DNA from: Chitinophagales bacterium
GTDB taxonomy: Bacteria > Bacteroidota > Bacteroidia > Chitinophagales > UBA2359
Assembly: GCA_041392475.1 (NCBI GenBank)
Contig: JAWKLZ010000001.1
Span: forward strand, 3,038,001 to 3,102,000
DNA: 64,000 nt
Direction: 5' to 3'
Below the pieces are notes generated by a model. It did not search any database, was not told the origin of the DNA, and was given only the letters and a program-made list of their open reading frames with translations. This document shows positions 16,706 to 24,248 of the stretch, in pieces. Positions within the stretch are counted from its first letter, which is position 1, and every line of letters starts with the position of its first letter. The position numbers and the translations under genes are program-made.

Positions 16706-17080
16706 ATGAAAGAAATACAACATCCAATGAAAGCAAACAATACAACCTCTAACAGACAATGGTGGTTGAAACGAATATACCGCTTGATTTTGGAAAACCT
16801 ATCAGAATTCGATTTCACCAACTCTACATTAGCAGAAGAACTCTCTATCAGTGAAAGGCAATTGTACCGAATAGTGAAAGAACTTACTGGACTTTCTCCC
16901 AATCTCTATATCCGCCAGATTCGACTGCAGGAAGCCTATAAATTTCTCCAAACAGGTCAATTTCATACCATCAGAGAGCTAGCGTTATTGGTGGGTTATC
17001 AAAAAATCGAATATTTCACACGTTTGTTTACAGCAGAATTTGGGGTACATCCAATGGAGATTTTGAAGCAAAACAAATAA
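16706..17080 (+). CDS. Stand-alone AraC-type HTH regulator (diverged copy)
   Basis: 124 residues, again only the AraC DNA-binding domain (LAEELSISERQLYRIV in the first HTH; a second HTH around IRELALLVGYQKIEYFTRLF). It differs from the 6355/21238/23698 group at many positions but shares the N-terminal KEIQHPMKAN and NRQWWLK stretches and the same leader. No TGGCAG direct repeat follows it; the nearest such sites are at 19201 and 19279. Its target is therefore unclear and its specificity may differ. Confidence 0.82.
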   Translation: MKEIQHPMKANNTTSNRQWWLKRIYRLILENLSEFDFTNSTLAEELSISERQLYRIVKELTGLSPNLYIRQIRLQEAYKFLQTGQFHTIRELALLVGYQKIEYFTRLFTAEFGVHPMEILKQNK

Positions 17081-17419
17081 GAAATGCTGTAACGTAAATA
17101 ATTTTACATTTAGCAGGGACGTAGCCCAGAACCGATTTGTAGAAAAATAGTTTGAAAAGACCATCATAGGAGCGTAGCTTCGGCACAATTAAGTTCTTGA
17201 TTTTCTGTGGTGTCGGGGCTATGCCCCTTATGACTATATCAATATATTTGGTCTCTACAAACGGTGTCGCAGCGCTGCTGCTGTATTGTATGAAGTATAA
17301 AAAGAAAATTTAATTCGTGTTTCTTAGGTAATTTTTTGATGCGCCTCTTTTAGTCAGAAAAGAGCGCATCAAGATATTGGTTGAGTATATTTTGGGAATA
17401 AAACAAAATATTAATACTA
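17081..17419. repeat. REP-like intergenic repeat (copy 1, forward)
   Basis: No gene. About 17115-17285 matches, in inverse orientation, 20670-20880. Shared blocks in order are CGTAGCCCAGA, TGTAGAAAAA, AGGAGCGTAGCTTCGGCAC, GGTGTCGGGGCTA and GCGGCAGCGATGCTGCTG-like sequence. Several blocks are short hairpins (GGGGCTATGCCCC). A separate hairpin at 17339-17372 (GATGCGC...GCGCATC) precedes the ACP-like gene. Confidence 0.6.
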
Positions 17420-17650
17420 CTACGTGTGATTTTCTATATACTTTATCACATCTTGAACGGTATTGATTTTTGCCAAATCTTTATCTGAAATTTCTATTTC
17501 AAATCTTTCTTCAAATCTCATGACCAACTCCACAACCTCTATGGAAGTTATCCCGAGGTCATCAATAATAAAGGATCCAGAACTTATTTCAGACTCATCT
17601 TTTCCCAACTCATCTGCTAATAATGATTTTACTTCATCTTATACTGACAT
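17420..17650 (-). pseudogene. Acyl carrier protein-like gene with an in-frame stop at codon 4
   Basis: The frame encodes a 76-residue ACP-like protein. The phosphopantetheine-site region reads DDLGITSIEVVEL, with the Ser of the usual DSL motif present as TSI, followed by the family's EISDKDLAKINTVQDVIKYI end. Reading from the natural ATG at 17650 gives MSV, then TAA (17639-17641), then DEVKSLLADELGKD in the same frame. So either a nonsense mutation has truncated it or translation starts downstream at a TTG (17608), losing helix 1. It is near a frameshifted tail-collar gene, suggesting local decay. Confidence 0.65.
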
Positions 17651-17970
17651 ATTCTATTGTATTTTAAAAGTGATTAAATAAAAATTTTGCGTTTTGAATA
17701 GACTTGTTCGAGTTTGAATTAGGCAACCAACAAACTCAAACAAGTCTTATCTATTTTCTTACCAAAAATGAAATTATAAAAATTAGCCACTTTGCTTTAA
17801 TTTAAGCAGCGATGTTTCAATAGACGAAATAAGTGAAGTGATTTGAAGATTTTTTGAAGAAAAACCTTCAAATTGTGAAAAAAAATTATTTTTGCCTTAT
17901 TACTTACGTTCCCATTGGAAGGTTTCTCTATCTATTTCTACAAAATCTTACCCCAAAAAATGAGTGCGCT
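17651..17970. other. Intergenic region with hairpins
   Basis: No gene is supported. A long hairpin pairs AGACTTGTT/GAGTTTG (17709-17725) with CAAACTC/AACAAGTCT (17734-17751). A second IR (ATTTGAAG...CTTCAAAT) lies near 17850. Neither has a clear U-tract on the minus strand. Confidence 0.45.
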
Positions 17971-18584
17971 TTAATAAGAGCGTGAAGGAAATAGTCCTTT
18001 TACACAAATGATCCATTTAGGTGCTGCATCCCCCTCGCTTATTGCAGATGCACTCATATTAGGTAATGTATAATAGTGTCCTAGATGCCCCCCATAGTAA
18101 TTTCCTAGAAGACTATAAAGGCTGAATCCTGTTCATTAACTTGAAGATCCTGTCCATCACAGAACATCCAGCCTGTTGGAGGGGTTTCTCCGCCAAATAA
18201 AACTACCTCCGCTGTAAAGTAGCTATTTTCGCCATTCTCCTCAAGCGTTCTGGTTGCAATCAAGAACAAAGGTCTGTTTCCATAATTTTCGGCTTGCATT
18301 TCCTTTGGATTAAGTTTTGGAAGCGCAAAATTCGTAGTGCCATCTCCGCCGTATTTATTGCCAATGGCAGCAAATAAATCTGGGTATTTTGCTATGGGCA
18401 ATAAAGCTCCATTGCATTTTAACCAAGTTTCTGGAACACTATGGTCATTTCCCGCAAACATTTTAATCATCCCTACAATACCAAAGGGATACCCTCTAGA
18501 GGGAAAATTACCCTCCACACACATAATGGACTTGAGACCCTGCTTAATAGCGTTATCACCTTTGTTGGTGGCCATCGCACCCAT
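17971..18584 (-). pseudogene. Phage tail-collar/microcystin-dependent-protein-like gene, frameshifted
   Basis: Two tail-collar domains in tandem. The first is intact (GMIKMFAGN, PETWLKCNG, then AAIGNKYGGDGTTNFALPKL). The second starts VVLFGGETPPTGWMFCDGQ and then loses frame near 18125; the shifted frame continues FSLYSLLGNYYGGHLGHYY, TLPNM and ends IICVKGLFPSRSY at 17971. One missing T in a GATTTC context explains it. Unfrayed sequence on both sides means the event is recent, or a sequencing error. Such proteins are phage-fibre-like or secreted; here it sits with ACP-like and STAS genes. Confidence 0.8.
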
Positions 18585-18709
18585 AATTTATTTGATTTGT
18601 GCCTGTCTGTTTGTTTTGTTTTTATGGACAAGCGGATTAAAAAATTATTAAAGTTTTTTATAGGTCAATAGACTATTTCAGACATTTCTTTAGATAACGA
18701 GGTGTAACC

Positions 18710-19045
18710 TTAGAAAGAAAAAATAGCTTCCTCTTCCGTATCAAATACTTCAAAAACAGTAATTAATTGAGTTAACACCAAAAGATTATGTATTTTGGAT
18801 GGTAAAGCACAAAGTTTAAATTGTCCGCCTTGATTTGACACCGTAGTGTAAACATTCACTAATTCTCCAATTCCAGAAGAATCTATGATACTGACTTGAC
18901 TCAAGTTGGCAACTATATTTTTATGCCCTCCATCTAAAAGTTCGCTTATTTTATTCCTCAAAGCAACATCACCGACACCAATTGTAATCTTACCAATTGG
19001 CGACATTATGGCCACATTTTGAATGTAATTTACATTAATAATCAT
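18710..19045 (-). CDS. STAS-domain anti-sigma-factor antagonist-like protein
   Basis: 111 residues with the STAS fold and the IDSSGIGELV motif at about 54-63. The Ser in this loop is the residue phosphorylated in SpoIIAA-type antagonists. It would take part in a partner-switching pathway with a kinase/anti-sigma protein and a phosphatase; none of those is visible nearby. It is divergent from the IPTL-CTERM gene at 19369; the shared 323-bp intergenic region carries two inverted TGGCAG sites. Confidence 0.85.
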   Translation of the reverse strand: MIINVNYIQNVAIMSPIGKITIGVGDVALRNKISELLDGGHKNIVANLSQVSIIDSSGIGELVNVYTTVSNQGGQFKLCALPSKIHNLLVLTQLITVFEVFDTEEEAIFSF

Positions 19046-19200
19046 GATTTTTTTTATTAAAAACAGAATGCCTACCCTATCGCTTTTGGCTTTGCGTCTT
19101 ACTTTTTGAATGGATTTTCAGATACCTCCAAATTTTATTTTTTATTCTTTTCTAAAATTAAACTATGCCTCAAATATAGATTGCTCCATAAAACATGAAT

Positions 19201-19323
19201 CCCCTATATCTGCCATAATTCGTGTGCGTTGTTTGTTTTTTTCTGTAAAAAATTTTTCAAGTTCACTTCCATTATTTTTGGCAGATATGGGGGGGAGTGT
19301 GATTTAGACAAGATTTAACTTTG
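19201..19323 (+). promoter_or_regulatory. Inverted TGGCAG operator sites and -7 box between divergent genes
   Basis: CCCCTATATCTGCCA (19201-19215) is complementary, 14 of 15 positions, to TGGCAGATATGGGGG (19279-19293). The half-sites match those of the AraC-type operators but are inverted and ~78 bp apart. TAACTTTG at 19316-19323 matches the Bacteroidota -7 box; the -33 position has no TTTG, which suggests activator dependence. It could control 19369 and, divergently, the STAS gene, possibly by looping. Confidence 0.6.
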
Positions 19324-19368
19324 ATTTTCGGAAAATCTAATTTCCACTAAAAAAAATATAATATATTC

Positions 19369-20256
19369 ATGAACAATTTTTACTCAAAAAATCAATTGGG
19401 TACATACTGCAAAGTTATTTTACTCTCAGTCAGTATGTTTTTCCTGTCTTTACAAATTGAAGCCCAAGTCACCTCTGACGGAAATGTGCAATTCCAATCC
19501 GCAGCAAGTACAACCGTAACGATGAGCGGCTTTTCCGTCCCTGCGGGAAGTAATTCTGTATTGGTGGTTTATTCTTGTGGTTTTTTGGCTTTGGCCACAA
19601 ATGTTACTTTTGATGGCACTCCTCTTACCTTGTTACAAAATTCTACTGGAGGTGTCAGCTTGTCTATTTGGTATTTGGCTTTGGGAGACCTGGCAAGCCC
19701 TTCAGTAGGCGACATTGTCGCAACTTATGGAAATTATGTTGTAGCGACCCATACCATTCATGCTGTCTCTTATCAAAATGCAGACCAAAGCACACCTATG
19801 TCTGAATTTGCACAGAACGCTTTTGGGGGTGGTACAAGCAGCTCAATATCTGTAAACAGCAGTGATGCCAATGACTTAATTGTGGATTTTATTGTGGCAC
19901 GAAGCAATGACAGCACTACCCCTACACTTACAGAAGGGGCAGGACAAACCAAAATTGGAGAACAAACCAATCAACAGTCCGCAGGAGGACTTGTCAGCAC
20001 CATTGCTTTGAGTGAAGAACCTTCCCCAGGTAGTGCTGTGGATATGGATTGGACTATTGCGTATGGTACAACAGGAGTAAACACTTCTATGCAAGTAGCA
20101 GCAAAAATAAATGCCGTTTCATCTGGCAGTGGTCCCGTTTCGAACAGTATTCCTACCCTCTCCGAATGGGGCTTGATCATCTTGGCATTGCTATTCATGA
20201 CTTTTGGCACTTTGTATTTGGTGCAGCCCAATGTGGAAGAAAAATTAGGGAGATAA
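19369..20256 (+). CDS. IPTL-CTERM surface protein, class B
   Basis: 295 residues. The signal peptide is about residues 12-32 (ending EAQ). The exported ~220 residues are a Ser/Thr-rich beta domain without a recognised family, similar in style to repeat-capping surface domains. The tail is IPTLSEWGLIILALLFM, a membrane helix, then VQPNVEEKLGR, the class-B ending shared with 6927, 21740 and 24249. Downstream are the class-B trailer, the 36-bp palindrome and the module terminator. No 5-bp repeat is present in its signal peptide. Confidence 0.82.
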   Translation: MNNFYSKNQLGTYCKVILLSVSMFFLSLQIEAQVTSDGNVQFQSAASTTVTMSGFSVPAGSNSVLVVYSCGFLALATNVTFDGTPLTLLQNSTGGVSLSIWYLALGDLASPSVGDIVATYGNYVVATHTIHAVSYQNADQSTPMSEFAQNAFGGGTSSSISVNSSDANDLIVDFIVARSNDSTTPTLTEGAGQTKIGEQTNQQSAGGLVSTIALSEEPSPGSAVDMDWTIAYGTTGVNTSMQVAAKINAVSSGSGPVSNSIPTLSEWGLIILALLFMTFGTLYLVQPNVEEKLGR

Positions 20257-20338
20257 TGGATGATATTGTTCCATTCTGGTTGGAAAAACACCATTTTTCA
20301 TAAAATCACAACTGCTTGATTTCAAATTCATTCGTAGC

Positions 20339-20374
20339 ATTCGTAGCCCATGAATTAATTCATGGGCTACGAAT
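20339..20374. repeat. 36-bp perfect palindrome (copy 1)
   Basis: ATTCGTAGCCCATGAATT followed by its exact complement. It starts 83 bp after the stop of the IPTL-CTERM gene. Perfect copies are at 22731, 23323, 24992 and 26573, each in the same conserved trailer; a decayed half-copy is at 20641-20670. It forms an 18-bp stem in RNA or a cruciform in DNA. Confidence 0.85.
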
Positions 20375-20442
20375 CGGGATTGATACCATTCAAAAAGAAA
20401 TAAAGTACTCTCAAATCATATATTCTTCTTTTTTTAGGAGAC

Positions 20443-20482
20443 AAAAAACCTTCAATGGCTACGGCTTTTGGAGGTTTTTTTT
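20443..20482 (+). terminator. Module intrinsic terminator
   Basis: AAAAAACCTTCAA (20443-20455) pairs with TTGGAGGTTTTTT (20468-20480), followed by more T. It is symmetric enough to work in both directions. Confidence 0.75.
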
Positions 20483-20659
20483 GTAGCATATCTATAGGAA
20501 TCGGAGACTTTTGAAGGTAGCTGCAATGTACGACTTTGGAAGTTTCCTTTTGACAAAATTTTTTTCCAAAAAATCTTCAATTCAAGCACACCAAAACGTC
20601 TCATTCCACTGAAATCTTCGATGAACCAAAAATTATTCCCATTCGTAGCCCATGAATTA

Positions 20660-20880
20660 ATTCACTGGCTTGATATTTCAGCAGCATCGCTGCCGCTCTA
20701 TTTGTAGCAACAATGCCAAAGGAATTTCCTGCAAGGAGCCTAGCCCCGACACCACACACAATCACACATTTAGTCGTGCCGAAGCTACGCTCCTAATGGC
20801 TTCTAACCTACCTAATTTTTCTACACATCTGGGATTCCTATGAAATCGGAATAGGGTCTGGGCTACGCCCTTGTGGATAT
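20660..20880. repeat. REP-like intergenic repeat (copy 2, inverted)
   Basis: Inverse copy of the element at 17115-17285, with the same ordered blocks (AGCAGCATCGCTGCCGC, TAGCCCCGACACC, GTGCCGAAGCTACGCTCCT, TTTTTCTACACA, TCTGGGCTACGCCC). The two copies are ~3.5 kb apart in opposite orientation and flank the ACP, collar, STAS and 19369 genes. Confidence 0.65.
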
Positions 20881-20929
20881 CAAAAAACTATCGTTGTGCG
20901 CTATTAAAAATAGGGAATATTTGACAATC

Positions 20930-21095
20930 AGTTTGGACTTTGGACGAAGGAGCAAAGATGCAAGAAGTAAGAACTTAATTGATTAATAACCAATTATTTG
21001 CACCCAATCACGTCAATGAGTTAAAATTTTGATTATCAACTTTTTATATCTTGCATCTTACTTCCTACTTCTTTCGTCCAAAGTCTAAAATCAGT
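20930..21095. repeat. Hairpin element with GACTTTGGACGA ends (copy 1)
   Basis: Starts GACTTTGGACGAAGGAGC and ends with TTTCGTCCAAAGTC, so the termini are inverted repeats enclosing ~130 bp of AT-rich sequence. A second copy is at 26884-27036, and a diverged one at about 55550-55684. No coding potential: MITE-like, mobility unproven. Confidence 0.6.
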
Positions 21096-21237
21096 ATGCT
21101 CTCAAAAGAAAATCTCAAATATTTGACAATCAGTCTTTTCTCAAAAAAAAGTATTTTTTTTCAAAAAATCCTTCAATTCACACACGCCAAAACGTCTATT
21201 GGTAAAAAGGTTCTATGAAAGAAACACAACTATACCA

Positions 21238-21597
21238 ATGAAAACAAAGAATACGACCTCTAACAGGCAATGGTGGTTGAAAGAGATAACCTGCTTGATT
21301 TTGAAGCATCTATCCGACTCCAATTTGACCAATGCCCTATTAGCCGAGAAACTATCTGTCAGCGAAAGACAATTCTACCGAATGGTGAAAAACCTCACAG
21401 GAATGTCGCCCAACCTCTATGTGCGCCACATTCGACTGCAAAAAGCCTATCAATTCCTTCAATCGGGAGAATACCGCATCGTAAAAGAAGTAGCCGCCAA
21501 AGTGGGATTTCAAAAAGCGGAGTATTTCACCCACTTATTCAAATCGACCTTTGGACAAACTCCTTTTGAAGTATTGCAGGAAAAGGGCATTAAATAA
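21238..21597 (+). CDS. Stand-alone AraC-type HTH regulator (copy 3)
   Basis: 119 residues from the start at 21238 (MKTKNTTSNRQWW). The upstream ATG used by the paralogues (at 21214 here) is followed within nine codons by TGA because of a 2-bp insertion, so the second Met is chosen. The AraC HTH domain is intact (LLAEKLSVSERQFYRMV; second HTH VKEVAAKVGFQKAEYFTHLF; end FGQTPFEV). The direct-repeat operator begins 18 bp after its stop codon, and the LamG-like IPTL gene follows at 21740. Nearly identical to 23698. Confidence 0.83.
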   Translation: MKTKNTTSNRQWWLKEITCLILKHLSDSNLTNALLAEKLSVSERQFYRMVKNLTGMSPNLYVRHIRLQKAYQFLQSGEYRIVKEVAAKVGFQKAEYFTHLFKSTFGQTPFEVLQEKGIK

Positions 21598-21615
21598 CAA
21601 AAAACTTGCTCAATA

Positions 21616-21693
21616 TGGCAGATATGTGGGGGTATTTGGCAGAAATGGAGGGGGTCATTTTTTTGACTAATAAAAAGCGACATTTTACCTTTG
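21616..21693 (+). promoter_or_regulatory. AraC-type direct-repeat operator plus promoter (copy 3)
   Basis: TGGCAG half-sites at 21616 and 21637 (21 bp apart), TTTG at 21662-21665, N20, TACCTTTG at 21686-21693. It drives the IPTL-CTERM gene at 21740. Confidence 0.8.
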
Positions 21694-21739
21694 AGAATAA
21701 TTTCTTTTTAAAAAATTGTTCATAAAATAAATTATAATC

Positions 21740-22648
21740 ATGACAACAAATTTATTTCGATTGGTTCTTTTCTTTTCTTTTCTTTTCTTTTCCTTTCAGA
21801 ATCAAAGTGCACAGAACAACTTCCTGCATTTTGATGGTTCTGATGACTATGTTACTGCACCGCTACCAACTGTTTTTGATGCGATTGGCTCAACACCTCA
21901 TACCATTGAGGCGTATGTCTATGTTACAAATGGTAATTTCAAGAGCGTTGTTTATGCACAATCATCTCAATCTTATCTTCATGTAAATATGGCAATTAAT
22001 CTTGGAAAAGTTGCTTATTATGTGAAGACAGGAAATGGTCCGCAGTTCATAAAAACTTATATAACTAATGAGCTCGTACCTCTGAATCAATGGGTTCATA
22101 TTGCTGTTACTTGGGGTGGTTCTAATAATGCACAACGAGTATATATAAATGGAGTACCCGCCACTCAATTTTTGGGTAGTTCTAGTTCTTCTACAGATAT
22201 TAATAACACCCTAACTATTGGGGGTATTGGGAGTAGTGCATCAGGGCGATATAATGGACTAATTGATGAAGTGCGTATTTGGGATGTGGCAAGGACTGAG
22301 GCTGAGATATTAGAGAACATGAATGTAGCACTTACTGGGAGTGAAGCGAATTTGGTAGCGTATTACAATTTTAACCACGGAACTTGTGCCGAAGACAATG
22401 CGGGAGAAACGACATTGACCGATTTAACAGGAAACTATGATGGCACGCTTAATAACTTTGCTTTAGATAACTGTACCTCTAATTGGGTTTGTGCAGGTGC
22501 TAGTTGTGGTTATCCAGATCTTCCGGATGCTTCACCAGCAATTCCCACTCTCTCTCAATGGGGCCTGATTATCTTGGCATTGTTGTTGATGACGGCAGGG
22601 ACTTTGTATTTGGTGCAGCCCAATGTGGAAGAAAAATTAGGGAGATAA
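21740..22648 (+). CDS. IPTL-CTERM surface protein with LamG-like domain, signal peptide built on a 5-bp repeat
   Basis: 302 residues. The signal peptide (about 1-24) is encoded largely by five CTTTT units and is in frame (ON). Residues about 28-210 are a LamG/concanavalin-like jelly-roll: LHFDGSDDYVTAP, the WVHIAVTW strand, YINGVP, and GLIDEVRIWDVARTEAEI. This fold often binds carbohydrate or protein ligands. The tail is IPTLSQWGLIILALLLM, a membrane helix and VQPNVEEKLGR. The operator/promoter lies 47-124 bp upstream. Loss or gain of one repeat unit would shift the frame inside the signal peptide. Confidence 0.87.
   Translation: MTTNLFRLVLFFSFLFFSFQNQSAQNNFLHFDGSDDYVTAPLPTVFDAIGSTPHTIEAYVYVTNGNFKSVVYAQSSQSYLHVNMAINLGKVAYYVKTGNGPQFIKTYITNELVPLNQWVHIAVTWGGSNNAQRVYINGVPATQFLGSSSSSTDINNTLTIGGIGSSASGRYNGLIDEVRIWDVARTEAEILENMNVALTGSEANLVAYYNFNHGTCAEDNAGETTLTDLTGNYDGTLNNFALDNCTSNWVCAGASCGYPDLPDASPAIPTLSQWGLIILALLLMTAGTLYLVQPNVEEKLGR
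21767..21791 (+). repeat. Pentanucleotide simple repeat (CTTTT)x5 in signal-peptide codons
   Basis: Five perfect tandem units inside codons about 10-18 of the LamG-type IPTL gene. Five is not a multiple of three, so each unit change alters the frame. A different 5-bp repeat sits at the same place in the gene at 6927. Confidence 0.88.
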
Positions 22649-22730
22649 TGGAGGATATTGTTCCATTTTGGTTGGCAAAACACCATTTTTCATAAAATCA
22701 CAACTGCTTGATTTCAAATCCATTCGTAGC

Positions 22731-22766
22731 ATTCGTAGCCCATGAATTAATTCATGGGCTACGAAT
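22731..22766. repeat. 36-bp perfect palindrome (copy 2)
   Basis: Same palindrome as at 20339, 83 bp after the stop of the gene ending at 22648. Confidence 0.85.
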
Positions 22767-22837
22767 CGGGATTGATACCATTCAAAAAGAAATAAAGTGC
22801 TCTCAAACCCCACATTGCGCTCTTTTTTAGGAGACAA

Positions 22838-22877
22838 ACAACCTTCAATCGTTTCGGCTTTTGGAGGTTGTTTTTTG
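22838..22877 (+). terminator. Module terminator with compensatory base change
   Basis: ACAACCTTCAA pairs with TTGGAGGTTGT, then T6. Compared with the copies at 20443 and 25096, an A-U pair has become C-G on both arms, which supports selection on the stem. 23428-23467 has the same version. Confidence 0.78.
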
Positions 22878-23108
22878 AAGAATAGCTACGGGAATCGGAT
22901 ACTTTTGAAGGTAGCTGCAATGTACGACTTTGGAAGTTTCCTTTTGAGAACCAACTGATTTTCAAACATTCCCTATACTTTCAGCCTAAGCTTCCAAAGT
23001 CTGAATCGAGGTTTTATTAGACTTTGGAAGTTTCCATTTGACAAAATTTTTTTTCCAAAAAATCTTCAATTCACACACGCCAAAACGTCTATTGGTAAAA
23101 AAGATTCG

Positions 23109-23220
23109 ATGAAAGAAATACAACATCCAATGAAAGCAAACAAAACGACCCCTAACAGGCAATGGTGGTTGAAAGAGATAAATTTATTGACTTTGAAGCA
23201 CCTATCCGACTCCAATTTGA
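23109..23220 (+). pseudogene. Truncated AraC-type gene (37 codons)
   Basis: Starts like the intact gene at 23698 (KEIQHPMKAN, NRQWWLKEI) and stops matching at CCAATTTGA, where the sequence jumps to the IPTL 3' end. It lacks both HTH motifs. It is the by-product of the tandem duplication. Confidence 0.88.
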
Positions 23221-23241
23221 AAGAAAAATTAGGGAGATAAT
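23221..23241 (+). pseudogene. IPTL-CTERM 3' fragment at the duplication junction
   Basis: Only the last codons (GAAAAATTAGGGAGATAA, i.e. EKLGR-stop) of a class-B surface gene, immediately after the truncated AraC gene. Confidence 0.75.
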
Positions 23242-23322
23242 GGAGGATATTGTTCCATTTTGGTTGGCAAAACACCATTTTTCATAAAATCACAACTGCT
23301 TGATTTCAAATCCATTCGTAGC

Positions 23323-23358
23323 ATTCGTAGCCCATGAATTAATTCATGGGCTACGAAT
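23323..23358. repeat. 36-bp perfect palindrome (copy 3)
   Basis: Copy carried by the second unit of the tandem duplication. Confidence 0.85.
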
Positions 23359-23427
23359 CGGGATTGATACCATTCAAAAAGAAATAAAGCGCCTCAAACC
23401 CCACATTGCGCTCTTTTTTAGGAGACA

Positions 23428-23467
23428 AACAACCTTCAATCGTTTCGGCTTTTGGAGGTTGTTTTTT
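23428..23467 (+). terminator. Module terminator (duplicate)
   Basis: Duplicate of 22838-22877 with the same ACAACC/GGTTGT stem. Confidence 0.75.
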
Positions 23468-23697
23468 GAAGAATAGCTACGGGAATCGGATACTTTTGAA
23501 GGTAGCTGCAATGTACGACTTTGGAAGTTTCCTTTTGAGAACCAACTGATTTTCAAACATTCCCTATACTTTCAGCCTAAGCTTCCAAAGTCTGAATCGA
23601 GGTTTTATTAGACTTTGAAGTTTCCATTTGACAAAATTTTTTTTCCAAAAAATCTTCAATTCACACACGCCAAAACGTCTATTGGTAAAAAGATTCG

Positions 23698-24057
23698 ATG
23701 AAAGAAATACAACATCCAATGAAAGCAAACAAAACGACCCCTAACAGGCAATGGTGGTTGAAAGAGATAAATTTATTGACTTTGAAGCACCTATCCGACT
23801 CCAATTTGAACAATGCCCTATTAGCCGAGAAACTATCTGTCAGCGAAAGACAATTCTACCGAATGGTGAAAAACCTCACAGGAATGTCGCCCAACCTCTA
23901 TGTGCGCCACATTCGACTGCAAAAAGCCTATCAATTCCTTCAATCGGGAGAATACCGCATCGTAAAAGAAGTAGCCGCCAAAGTGGGATTTCAAAAAGCG
24001 GAGTATTTCACCCACTTATTCAAATTTGAAGTATTGCAGGAAAAGGGCATTAAATAA
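23698..24057 (+). CDS. Stand-alone AraC-type HTH regulator (copy 4, 7-residue in-frame deletion)
   Basis: 119 residues, nearly identical to 21238. It keeps both HTH motifs but lacks 21 bp in the C-terminal part: LFKSTFGQTPFEV has become LFKFEV. The lost STFGQTP segment follows the second HTH and is conserved in AraC-family proteins, so activity may be altered. The operator starts 19 bp after its stop, followed by the surface gene at 24249. Confidence 0.82.
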   Translation: MKEIQHPMKANKTTPNRQWWLKEINLLTLKHLSDSNLNNALLAEKLSVSERQFYRMVKNLTGMSPNLYVRHIRLQKAYQFLQSGEYRIVKEVAAKVGFQKAEYFTHLFKFEVLQEKGIK

Positions 24058-24075
24058 CAAGGAACTTACTCAAAA

Positions 24076-24153
24076 TGGCAGATATGTGGGGGTATTTGGC
24101 AGAAACGGAGGGTATGCTTTTTTTGCATAAAAAAAAGCGATGTTTTACCTTTG
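24076..24153 (+). promoter_or_regulatory. AraC-type direct-repeat operator plus promoter (copy 4)
   Basis: TGGCAG half-sites at 24076 and 24097 (21 bp apart); the second reads TGGCAGAAACGGAGGG, slightly diverged. TTTG 24122-24125, N20, TACCTTTG 24146-24153. It drives the IPTL-CTERM gene at 24249 through the conserved leader 24154-24248. Confidence 0.8.
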
Positions 24154-24248
24154 TGAGTTGTTTGGCTTGCCTATACAATTTTTATGGAAGCAGCACAAAC
24201 AAACTTCGGAAATTTCATTTTTTCTTTATTTTTTTAAATTCCATTCTC

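Larger units (their letters stand above)
22629..23809 (+). repeat. Tandem duplication, ~590-bp unit
   Basis: 22629-23220 and 23221-23809 are nearly identical, differing by a few single-base changes. Each unit runs from the last codons of an IPTL-CTERM gene, through trailer, palindrome, terminator and AraC leader, into the first ~110 bp of an AraC-type gene. The first copy thus holds a truncated AraC gene abutting an IPTL 3' end; the second continues into the intact AraC gene at 23698. Confidence 0.9.

Noticed and set aside
17339..17372. Hairpin GATGCGC...GCGCATC as terminator of the ACP-like gene
   Set aside because: On the minus strand it is followed by A, not U, residues; kept only as a structural note.
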